NCBI GenBank assembly: GCA_903890345.1
Contig: CAITAV010000058.1
Location: 1-25,136 of the forward strand
Origin: an uncultured Actinomycetes bacterium
Lineage (GTDB): Bacteria > Actinomycetota > Actinomycetes > Nanopelagicales > Nanopelagicaceae
DNA: 25,136 nucleotides
Direction of reading: 5' to 3'
The position numbers and the translations under genes were made by a program. Shown here piece by piece: positions 17,177 through 24,045 of the stretch. The notes under the pieces were generated by a model. That model searched no databases, was not told where the DNA came from, and saw nothing but the letters and a program-made list of their open reading frames with translations. How positions within the stretch are numbered: the stretch's first letter is position 1; every line of letters begins with the position of its first letter.

Positions 17177-17816
17177 CGTGCAATTTGGAATAATTTAGTT
17201 CCTTCAATGATTTGATTACCCGTAAGCGCTCTTTGGGCACAATCTCTACAAAGTGCGGAACAGCTATCGTGAAAGCACCACTAGCCGTTGCTGCCCTTAC
17301 TCCGTTAGGTGAATCTTCAAGGATCAAGCATTCGCTAATATCGACGCCAAAGCGTTCGGCGGCTTTCAAATATGCTTCAGGATCTGGCTTTGGATTAATA
17401 ACATCATCGGCAGATAGTGAAAAACTGAAGGAATGCTCTGGGACGCTTCGCAAAACAGCGTCAACTAAAACTCTTGGACTTGCTGAAACCAATGCTGTTG
17501 GAATGTTATTTAGCATTAACTCATTCTGAAGCTCCAAAGCACCCGGCATAAGTGGCGCACCCGCACTTAGCTTTTTTGTCATCAAGGAAATAACTTCGTC
17601 AGTAAAATACTGGGCTGACTCGCTCGTCTTAACTTTATCGCACATGTACTGACCAACTTTGCTTAGTGGCCCACCTAAACAATAGTTTTGGTCATCTTGC
17701 GTCCATTCATAACCGTAACTAGCCATCAATTCAGTTTCTGCTTTTAGCCACATTGGTTCAGAATCTACGAACAATCCATCCATATCGAAAAAGACAGCGC
17801 TATAAAAATTCGTCAT
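17148..17816 (-). CDS. HAD-superfamily phosphatase/phosphomutase-like hydrolase
   Basis: HAD subfamily IA hydrolase, 222 residues. Nucleophile and acid/base aspartates D11 and D13 sit in FFDMDGLFVDSEP, motif II is in ALVSASPR, motif III lysine in NPKPDPEAYLKAA, and motif IV in LILEDSPNGVRAA. A helical cap lies between motifs I and II, as in beta-phosphoglucomutase or sugar phosphatases. The ATG at 17816 lies one base after the mshC stop; a TTG at 17828 is a less likely start. A HAD gene beside mshC is common in actinobacteria, but its substrate is unknown. The 3' end overlaps the RecB-like gene tail to tail. Confidence 0.88.
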   Translation of the reverse strand: MTNFYSAVFFDMDGLFVDSEPMWLKAETELMASYGYEWTQDDQNYCLGGPLSKVGQYMCDKVKTSESAQYFTDEVISLMTKKLSAGAPLMPGALELQNELMLNNIPTALVSASPRVLVDAVLRSVPEHSFSFSLSADDVINPKPDPEAYLKAAERFGVDISECLILEDSPNGVRAATASGAFTIAVPHFVEIVPKERLRVIKSLKELNYSKLHANYAQDRSI

Positions 17817-17817
17817 T

Positions 17818-19059
17818 CTAAAGTGCAATACCTAGAAGGGCATCAAGTGCTCGCGAAAGCTCTCCGGGATTACCACCTTCTGATCCTTGAGAAGACTTAT
17901 CTATCCATGTCTGCAGCAATGCGAATACTGTTTGCGTGTCTAAATTAGATGATAAAGCCTGGATAATATCTTGAATTAAATCCGATGTAGGTGCGCATTG
18001 AGATTGTGACAACTGCAAAGTCAAGGAATCTAAGAATACTTGTGCATCACGAAGTAAATCATTACTCCACATGCGATCAGTGGCATATCCATGCATCATC
18101 AACGCGCAACGAATAGTCATCGGATTTACACCTGAATTAACTAAAGTCGAAACAAAAACCAAATTGCCTAAACTCTTACTCATCTTTTGCCCGTTCAGAC
18201 CAATCATTCCGGTGTGAACATAGAGCTGTGCAAAATTCCTGCCAGTAGAAACTCGTGCTTGTGCCGCACTCATTTCGTGGTGAGGGAAAATGAGATCATT
18301 TCCACCGCCTTGAATATCAATGAGGAAATCTGAGTTAACTTCTGGTTGCAAATAGTTCAGAGCAATAGCGCAACATTCGATGTGCCATCCAGGTCTGCCC
18401 TGCCCATGAATACTTGGCCATGCGGGTTCATTAGGACGTTGAGCAAGCCACACCAAAGAATCGAGCGGATCTTCCTTACCTGCACGTGCGGGGTCTCCCC
18501 CTCTTTCTGCAAAAATTTTCAGAGATTCTTCTTTACCTAGATGACTCCGACTTCCGAAATCTGTATCACTATGAACGCGAAAATATAAATCGTCATCAAC
18601 GCCATAGATTGCTCCAGCTGCTTTTAGTTCTTCAATTTTATTTGTTACTAATGGGATAGCTTCAACTGCGCCTATGTACTGTGCGGGCGGGATGACATGC
18701 AAAGTAGTCATATCGCTTCTGAACAAATCAATTTGAGAATGTGCGAGATCTTGCCAATCCACTCCGTCACGATTGGCGCGCTCAAGAAGGGGATCATCTA
18801 TGTCCGTAATATTTTGAACATAAAGAACCTGTGAACCCATCGCTCGCAAGTACCTATTAACAAGATCAAATGTGAGGTAAGTGGCTGCATGCCCTAAATG
18901 TGTCGAATCATAAGGAGTAATTCCACACACATACATTCGGTAAACATCTTTGCGAGGCAGAACTTGTATAGATTTGCTGGCTGAATTAAATAATGAAAGC
19001 TCGGAAAACACATATTTCGAATCAATGGTTGGTATATATACCTCAGGCCACGATTTCAT
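17818..19059 (-). CDS. mshC: Cysteine:GlcN-Ins ligase MshC (mycothiol biosynthesis)
   Basis: ATP-dependent ligase joining cysteine to 1-D-myo-inosityl-2-amino-2-deoxy-glucopyranoside, the penultimate step of mycothiol synthesis. Derived from cysteinyl-tRNA synthetase, but 413 residues and without the anticodon-binding domain. MYVCGITPYDSTHLGHAATY holds C45 and the HLGH site (54-57). Possible zinc ligands recur at C229/C230 and H260-H261-E262, and KMSKS is at 292-296. The residues VQNITDIDDPLLERA are MshC-like. Its presence shows a mycothiol-using actinobacterium. TAGGAT lies six bases before the ATG, so it may have its own leaderless promoter inside the 35-base gap after the SCO1664-family gene. 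Confidence 0.94.
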   Translation of the reverse strand: MKSWPEVYIPTIDSKYVFSELSLFNSASKSIQVLPRKDVYRMYVCGITPYDSTHLGHAATYLTFDLVNRYLRAMGSQVLYVQNITDIDDPLLERANRDGVDWQDLAHSQIDLFRSDMTTLHVIPPAQYIGAVEAIPLVTNKIEELKAAGAIYGVDDDLYFRVHSDTDFGSRSHLGKEESLKIFAERGGDPARAGKEDPLDSLVWLAQRPNEPAWPSIHGQGRPGWHIECCAIALNYLQPEVNSDFLIDIQGGGNDLIFPHHEMSAAQARVSTGRNFAQLYVHTGMIGLNGQKMSKSLGNLVFVSTLVNSGVNPMTIRCALMMHGYATDRMWSNDLLRDAQVFLDSLTLQLSQSQCAPTSDLIQDIIQALSSNLDTQTVFALLQTWIDKSSQGSEGGNPGELSRALDALLGIAL

Positions 19060-19065
19060 GTTCCT

Positions 19066-19071
19066 ATCCTA
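19066..19071 (-). promoter_or_regulatory. -10 element for leaderless mshC transcript
   Basis: On the - strand TAGGAT is followed by six bases (AGGAAC) and the mshC ATG. The AGGA here is too close to the ATG to serve as a normal ribosome site, so a leaderless start is the simpler reading. No good -35 is visible. Confidence 0.42.
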
Positions 19072-19094
19072 ATGCATGAAGCTTTATTCGCGAT

Positions 19095-19799
19095 CTAAAA
19101 AGCGGGCCAAGGAATCGCCGGCCAATCCGTACTTGGTAGCGGAAAACTTCGGTCCTTGATCAAAGCATCAATACGGGATTTTAAGGATAACAATTCAGTT
19201 TGAGTTATTAATGATTGCAATGTCCCACTCTCGTCAGTTTCTAAAATTTCTTGAAGTGCTTGCAACGAACTAATTTCATCTTCTGTTAAATCACTCCCGG
19301 CCCACTGCCACAAAACCGTTCGCAACTTATATTCATGATGGAACGTGACTCCATGATCACATCCAAATAATCTTCCATCAGGATGCGGCAATAAATGCCC
19401 AATTTTGCGATCTGTGTTATTTATTACTGCATCGAAAAGAGCCATCTTGCGTAGTTGTGGATCATCTTGACTAAAGAACTCGGCCAAATCAATATCTTGA
19501 TCTATGTCTATCCACTCCTGCACCATGCCGATTCCAAATGGACCATCGCGCAAAATTGTTAGCGGGACGATGTGCATCTCCAAATATTCGCTAATCAAAT
19601 AAGCCGCAAATTCACGCTGAGCCAAATTGCCGTCTTGAAAATCCCAAAGCGGTCGCTCTCCTGCAATAGGTTTATAAATGCACTTTACTATTTCGTTATC
19701 TAACGTGCACTGGGCCAATAAAGTTGCATTAGACGCATCAATAAGACGGCCAGTAACAATTAACTCACCGTCTGCCAGAATTTTTTCTACATTGCTCAT
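19095..19799 (-). CDS. SCO1664-family protein, PI-kinase-like fold
   Basis: 234-residue member of the SCO1664 family (Rv2133c equivalent), annotated in some genomes as phosphatidylinositol 3-/4-kinase-like. Visible kinase-like features are K43 in CIYKPIAGERPLWDF (candidate ATP-binding lysine), the catalytic-loop-like D123-x3-N127-N-T-D130-R-K, and D148 in GCDHG (candidate metal ligand). Substrate and activity are unknown. Its start overlaps the DUF3090 stop (ATGA), and mshC follows 35 bases later. The tight conservation with DUF3090 and the phosphatase suggests that the three proteins act together. Confidence 0.86.
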   Translation of the reverse strand: MSNVEKILADGELIVTGRLIDASNATLLAQCTLDNEIVKCIYKPIAGERPLWDFQDGNLAQREFAAYLISEYLEMHIVPLTILRDGPFGIGMVQEWIDIDQDIDLAEFFSQDDPQLRKMALFDAVINNTDRKIGHLLPHPDGRLFGCDHGVTFHHEYKLRTVLWQWAGSDLTEDEISSLQALQEILETDESGTLQSLITQTELLSLKSRIDALIKDRSFPLPSTDWPAIPWPAF

Positions 19800-20347
19800 C
19801 TGCGGTACCCATTAGATCGCGGACATAAATGTCCGTTCGGATCAATAGGAATTCCACAGAATGGACATGGAAGCCTGCCTGCACTGGCCAATGACAAACA
19901 TCGTTTTGAGAAAGATGCTGCCTGGGTAGGTGAAACGTGCACTCGTAATAAATCTACTGATAAATCTTTTTCATCGAATACAACTTCGTCATCATTATCG
20001 TCATCATTGCTAGTAGCTTCCCGTAATTCATAAACAATCATCGAATTCTCAGCATCCCAAGCCATCGCAATTACACCAGCTCGGAATTCTTCAAAAATTG
20101 GTTGTTCCAGAGGAGCATCATCGATGTCGTTGCTCTTTACAACGACAGTTGGATCGGACTTCTTGATTTCACGAAGCATGATCTTGGTGCGCTCACCTAG
20201 GGCGATAACTTGGGATTTTTCTACTACAACTGAAACTACCCGTGGACCCGTTCGAGCTTGAATGAAAAAAGTACGTTCACCAGGTGCGCCGACAGTTCCA
20301 GCCACAAATCTTTCAACAGGGTTAAATTCGTAAATAATCGGAGTCAT
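19796..20347 (-). CDS. DUF3090 family protein with C-terminal zinc-ribbon-like motif
   Basis: 183-residue DUF3090 protein (Rv2134c equivalent) of unknown function. The N-terminal part begins YEFNPVERFVAGTVGAPGER, a strong family signature. An acidic linker (SNDDDNDDEVVFDE, about residues 113-126) leads to a C-terminal segment with C161-x2-C164 and H173-x-C175, a plausible zinc site. It overlaps both neighbours by 4 bases, so the three proteins are probably made in fixed ratio. Found almost only in actinobacteria. Confidence 0.88.
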   Translation of the reverse strand: MTPIIYEFNPVERFVAGTVGAPGERTFFIQARTGPRVVSVVVEKSQVIALGERTKIMLREIKKSDPTVVVKSNDIDDAPLEQPIFEEFRAGVIAMAWDAENSMIVYELREATSNDDDNDDEVVFDEKDLSVDLLRVHVSPTQAASFSKRCLSLASAGRLPCPFCGIPIDPNGHLCPRSNGYRR

Positions 20348-21021
20348 TTACTACCCGATCCTCCACCAACTAGTGTTTTGACCGAACGCTTACTCCGAGA
20401 CAAGTATTCAAAGTTCGTAGTTGAATCGTTGAGATGCAGTAGACGAAAATGTCCTTTGTTGAAATCTAGAACGGATATCGAAGCGGGATCGATAACTATC
20501 TTTTGAAACTTATCTAAATCTAAATCTAATGCTGTAGCGATCAAGCTCTTGATTACATCTCCGTGACTAACAATGAGCCCTAATCCACTCGCAGCGGCTT
20601 TTATACTTTGTTGTAAGGCGATTTCTGCTCTTTTTTGCATCTGCAATAAACCTTCTCCATTAGGAAAAACCATTTCACTCGGTTTCTTCTGCACAGTGCG
20701 CCACTCTTTTCGAAGTGATAAAGCCAGAAGTTTCTTTCCTGTCCAATCCCCGTAATCCACCTCAGAGATGTTTGGATCAAAGACAATCTTCTTGCGCACT
20801 GAAGGCCTCTGAGATTGCAGCCACGGATCAAGGGTTGCTAAGCATCGTTCAATCGGGCTAATACGAATATCCTTAAATCGCGCATCACCTAATCGACTCC
20901 TTAACAATGCGGCTTGTTCGACACCTTTTTTACTTAAATTCACACCGGCGGCACGACCAGCCAAAATACCTTTTTCGTTGGCAATGGAATGCGCATGCCG
21001 GAGCAAAATAACTGTGGTCAC
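20344..21021 (-). CDS. Histidine phosphatase family protein, MSMEG_4193 type
   Basis: Phosphoglycerate-mutase-like phosphatase, 225 residues, equivalent to Rv2135c. The phosphate pocket is R8-H9, R59 (SPIERCLATL), E87 (ISEVDYGDW) and H153 (IVSHGDV). The usual RHG is RHA here, while the LAGR turn typical of this subfamily is kept (GILAGRAAGV). The substrate is not known. The GTG start is preceded at six bases by TAACCT on the - strand with no Shine-Dalgarno, suggesting a leaderless RNA. It heads the set phosphatase-DUF3090-SCO1664-mshC-HAD and is divergent from the aldo/keto reductase. Confidence 0.88.
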   Translation of the reverse strand: MTTVILLRHAHSIANEKGILAGRAAGVNLSKKGVEQAALLRSRLGDARFKDIRISPIERCLATLDPWLQSQRPSVRKKIVFDPNISEVDYGDWTGKKLLALSLRKEWRTVQKKPSEMVFPNGEGLLQMQKRAEIALQQSIKAAASGLGLIVSHGDVIKSLIATALDLDLDKFQKIVIDPASISVLDFNKGHFRLLHLNDSTTNFEYLSRSKRSVKTLVGGGSGSK

Positions 21022-21027
21022 AAAGCA

Positions 21028-21033
21028 AGGTTA
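21028..21033 (-). promoter_or_regulatory. -10 element for leaderless phosphatase transcript
   Basis: On the - strand TAACCT is followed by six bases (TGCTTT) and the GTG start at 21021. This is the same geometry as the trmI and mshC candidates. The -35 region is weak. Confidence 0.45.
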
Positions 21034-21058
21034 TCGGGATTTGGCAAAGCACACTTGC

Positions 21059-21064
21059 TAAGGT
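21059..21064 (+). promoter_or_regulatory. Extended -10 element for leaderless aldo/keto reductase transcript
   Basis: TGC-TAAGGT (extended -10 type) is followed by six bases (CGCGCT) and the ATG at 21071. The 49-base divergent gap thus holds a candidate leaderless promoter on each strand. Confidence 0.5.
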
Positions 21065-21070
21065 CGCGCT

Positions 21071-22021
21071 ATGCAATTACGACGTGCGGGCAAAAGCGGC
21101 CTGATGCTTTCTCGAGTGGGCCTTGGAACGATGACGTGGGGCCGTGACACAGACGAGCATGAAGCAGCCGATCAGTGTCGCGCATTTCTTGATGCCGGTG
21201 GTAACTTTTTGGATACTGCAGCTGTGTACGGTGATGGCGATAGTGAACGAGTTATAGGTGGACTTATTGGAACTCTCTTTGAAAGAAATAACGTTGTTAT
21301 TGCGTCAAAGGCTGGTTTAAGTTTTCCGGAAGGTATCCGTAAGGTAGATAATTCTCGGTCATCCCTCATTGCTCAACTTGACGCGTCATTGCAAAGATTG
21401 AACACTGATTATTTAGATCTATGGCAAGTACATACATGGGATGCACAAACACCTTTAGATGACACTTTATCCGCACTTGATTATGCCTACTCCAGTGGTA
21501 AGGCTCGGTACGTGGGAATTTCGAACTTCTCCAGTTGGCAGAGTGCGCATGCGATTACCAGGCAGGAAGTTATCGCGAACAAAGCACCGATAACAACAGT
21601 GCAAAATGAATACTCATTGTTAAATCGAAAAATTGAAGAAGATTTAGTAGATGCTGCTAATACTCTCAACGTCGGTCTACTTGCTTGGTCCCCCCTGGGT
21701 CGAGGAGTTCTCACGGGAAAATACAGAAAGGGCGTACCTAGCGATTCAAGAGCTGCGACTCCTCACTTTGCTTCGTTCGTGGAGCCGTACTTATCTGAAA
21801 AACAATCACAGATCGTTGAAGCAGTATGTGTTGCTGCCGAAGGGTTGGGATATTCACCTCTTGAGGTTGCACTTGCTTGGGTGAGAGATGCGCCATCTGT
21901 AACAAGTGTCATTTTAGGAGCACGAACAGGTGCGCAACTTCGTGGAGCGTTATCTAGCGAAGAAGTTACGCTGCCAGAGGTAGTACGAGGCGCGTTAAAT
22001 GAGATATCAAGAGTTTCGTAA
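21071..22021 (+). CDS. Aldo/keto reductase
   Basis: NADPH-dependent oxidoreductase with a TIM-barrel fold, 316 residues. The catalytic tetrad is D48, Y53 (FLDTAAVYGDGDSE), K80 (VIASKAG) and H121 (WQVHTWD). The cofactor region SVILGARTGAQLRGALSS near the C-terminus is typical of the Tas/YajO or potassium-channel-beta-like group. Substrate cannot be assigned. It is divergent from the histidine phosphatase, and its last 15 bases overlap the convergent peptidase gene. Confidence 0.93.
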   Translation: MQLRRAGKSGLMLSRVGLGTMTWGRDTDEHEAADQCRAFLDAGGNFLDTAAVYGDGDSERVIGGLIGTLFERNNVVIASKAGLSFPEGIRKVDNSRSSLIAQLDASLQRLNTDYLDLWQVHTWDAQTPLDDTLSALDYAYSSGKARYVGISNFSSWQSAHAITRQEVIANKAPITTVQNEYSLLNRKIEEDLVDAANTLNVGLLAWSPLGRGVLTGKYRKGVPSDSRAATPHFASFVEPYLSEKQSQIVEAVCVAAEGLGYSPLEVALAWVRDAPSVTSVILGARTGAQLRGALSSEEVTLPEVVRGALNEISRVS

Positions 22022-23335
22022 AAAATTCTCTAAAACATTTACGCCGAATTTCAAACCCTCTACTGGAACTCTCTCATCGACGCCATGAAATAGCGCCATA
22101 AAATCCAAATCTGGAGGCAATTTTAATGGCGAAAATCCATATCCAATAATTCCTAATTCACTTAACGCTTTGTTATCGGTACCACCACTCATTAAGTAAG
22201 GAACTGGGATACCTTCAGGATCAAACTCAAGAATAGACCTCGTCATTGCGTCAACTAAATCCCCTTCGAAATCAACTTCCAATGCAATGTCGTGTGTAAC
22301 AGTTTCAATAGAAATATCTGGTCCGATGATTTCTCGTATCGTTGCATTTAACTCTTCTTCCATCCCTGGAAGGAATCGGCCATCAATAACGGCAGTTGCG
22401 CTCTGTGGAATAACGTTGGCTTTGTAGCCCGCTGCCAGCATTGTGGGATTTGCCGTATTTTGCAAAGTGGCGCCAATCATTCTTGCCATTGGCCCAATTT
22501 CTTCAAGTAAGGGGCGTAAATCTTTTTCGTCATATTTTTTGCCTGTTACTTCTGCGATTTTTTTGAACAAAATCTTTACTGTCTTGGTATACCTTTGCGG
22601 CCACTCATAATTACCAATAGCGGCAACTGCCACACTTAAACGAGTTAAGGCGTTTTCAGGGTTCATCATTGAGCCATGACCCGCGCGACCTTCTGAACTT
22701 AATCGCATCCAATGAATACCCTTTTGCGCAGCTTCAATAAAATAGAGACGCTTGTTATCGCGAACAGTTACTGAAAACCCACCTACTTCTGAAATAGCTT
22801 CAGAGCATCCCTTAAAAACTTCAGGGTGATTAGCAACCATCCACCGCGAACCAAAGAGAGAACCTGCTTCTTCGTCTGCAAAGAAAGCCAGCACTACATT
22901 ACGAGGAGGCTTAATTCCTTTTCTAGCCCACATGCGGAAAATAGCAATAATCATTGCGTCGGTATTTTTCATATCTACTGCCCCGCGGCCCCAAATCATT
23001 CCGTCTTTGATTTCGGCCGAAAATGGATCAACACTCCAATCTTCGGCATTGGCAGGAACAACATCGAGATGGCCATGAACTACCAATCCTGGACGATCAT
23101 GATTTTCGCCTTCTACGAAAGCAACAACATTGCAACGTCCCGGAGCGGATTCATAAATTTTTGCATCGATTCCCGTTTCTTTAAGTAACTCCACTACTTT
23201 TTTAGCGACAGCGGATTCATCACCTTTGCCGTCACCATAATTAACACTGGGAATTCTTATAAGAGCTTGGCAAATCGAAATTGCTTCAGATTGCAATTCC
23301 TCTCGATCGGCGTCACTTAATTGCGTCGGAGTCAT
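22007..23335 (-). CDS. M20/M25/M40-family zinc peptidase (DapE/ArgE-like)
   Basis: Co-catalytic zinc amidohydrolase/peptidase, 442 residues from the ATG at 23335. Metal and catalytic residues lie in HGHLDVVP, GRGAVDMKNTD, ADEEAGS, the SEVGGF region and the C-terminal FHGVDERVP. A dimerisation (lid) domain sits in the middle. The ATG at 23335 has a GGGGGAG ribosome site 9 bases upstream; an ATG at 23362 with a weaker AAAGG site would add 9 residues. Equivalent in context to Rv2141c (annotated DapE2), but the substrate (dipeptide, N-acyl amino acid or succinyl-diaminopimelate) is uncertain. Overlaps the reductase tail by 15 bases. Confidence 0.9.
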   Translation of the reverse strand: MTPTQLSDADREELQSEAISICQALIRIPSVNYGDGKGDESAVAKKVVELLKETGIDAKIYESAPGRCNVVAFVEGENHDRPGLVVHGHLDVVPANAEDWSVDPFSAEIKDGMIWGRGAVDMKNTDAMIIAIFRMWARKGIKPPRNVVLAFFADEEAGSLFGSRWMVANHPEVFKGCSEAISEVGGFSVTVRDNKRLYFIEAAQKGIHWMRLSSEGRAGHGSMMNPENALTRLSVAVAAIGNYEWPQRYTKTVKILFKKIAEVTGKKYDEKDLRPLLEEIGPMARMIGATLQNTANPTMLAAGYKANVIPQSATAVIDGRFLPGMEEELNATIREIIGPDISIETVTHDIALEVDFEGDLVDAMTRSILEFDPEGIPVPYLMSGGTDNKALSELGIIGYGFSPLKLPPDLDFMALFHGVDERVPVEGLKFGVNVLENFLRNS

Positions 23336-23364
23336 ACGTATATTCTCCCCCACGAACTTCATTT

Positions 23365-23393
23365 TTGCTTACCTTTACAGGCATTGCTATCGT
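23365..23393 (+). promoter_or_regulatory. Promoter for tRNA-Leu
   Basis: TTGCTT (23365-23370) and TATCGT (23388-23393) are spaced by 17 bases, placing the transcription start near 23400, about 7 bases before the mature tRNA. It may also drive apt, 24 bases beyond the tRNA. Confidence 0.5.
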
Positions 23394-23406
23394 TGCGCAC
23401 GCACTC

Positions 23407-23490
23407 GTCCGGGTGGCGGAATTGGCAGACGCGCTAGCTTGAGGTGTTAGTGCCCGCAAGGGCTTAGGGGTTCAAGTCCCCTCTCGGACA
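23407..23490 (+). tRNA. tRNA-Leu (anticodon GAG)
   Basis: 84-base class II tRNA. The acceptor stem is GTCCGGG with CTCGGAC (one G-U pair) and the discriminator is A. The anticodon stem CTAGC/GTTAG encloses the loop TTGAGGT, giving anticodon GAG at 23441-23443, which reads CUC/CUU. A variable arm GCCCGCAAGGGC and the T arm GGGG-TTCAAGT-CCCC follow. The 3' CCA is not encoded (CAA follows the discriminator). Confidence 0.97.
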
Positions 23491-23514
23491 CAAATATATG
23501 GAACTATCAGCATC

Positions 23515-24042
23515 GTGAAACTAAGCGATGCCTTAAAACTAATTCGCGAAATTCCTGATTTTCCTAAACAAGGGATTTTGTTCCAAGACATCACTCCCCT
23601 GCTTTCAGATGCGCAAGCTTTCAATACTGTCATTACACACATGTCTAATTCTTCATCGGGATGTGACTACGTGGCAGGCATGGAAGCGCGTGGATTCATT
23701 TTCGCTGCTTCAATAGCAAATCAATCTAATCGTGGATTTATTCCGATTCGTAAAGCAGGCAAATTACCGGGGCAAACACATTCAGAAAAATATGGGCTTG
23801 AGTATGGTCAAGACACATTGGAAGTGCATAAAGATGCGTGTGGATTAAATTCTCGCGTATTAATAGTCGATGATGTCCTTGCAACAGGTGGAACTGCTTG
23901 CGCTGCAATTCGCTTGATCGAGAAAACAGGGGCATCTGTCCTCAAACTCATTTTCCTACTCGAAATAGAAGAGCTGAAGGGACGCGACATCATTCTTCAA
24001 CAATTTCCACGCGTGGACATTGAATCTTTGAAGAAAGTTTAA
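23515..24042 (+). CDS. apt: Adenine phosphoribosyltransferase
   Basis: Purine salvage enzyme forming AMP from adenine and PRPP. 175 residues, normal for the family. The N-terminal IPDFPKQGILFQDITPLL, the GMEARGFIFA segment (55-64) and the PRPP loop IVDDVLATGGT (117-127) are clear. The GTG start at 23515 lacks a strong Shine-Dalgarno. It lies 24 bases after tRNA-Leu without a visible terminator between them, so cotranscription is plausible. In many actinobacteria apt sits between secDF and rel; here it does not. Confidence 0.95.
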   Translation: MKLSDALKLIREIPDFPKQGILFQDITPLLSDAQAFNTVITHMSNSSSGCDYVAGMEARGFIFAASIANQSNRGFIPIRKAGKLPGQTHSEKYGLEYGQDTLEVHKDACGLNSRVLIVDDVLATGGTACAAIRLIEKTGASVLKLIFLLEIEELKGRDIILQQFPRVDIESLKKV

Positions 24043-24045
24043 CAA

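Noticed and set aside
23407..23490. tRNA-Leu as a phage or island attachment site
   Set aside because: No integrase, no repeat of the tRNA 3' end and no compositional break in the downstream sequence; apt is a housekeeping gene.
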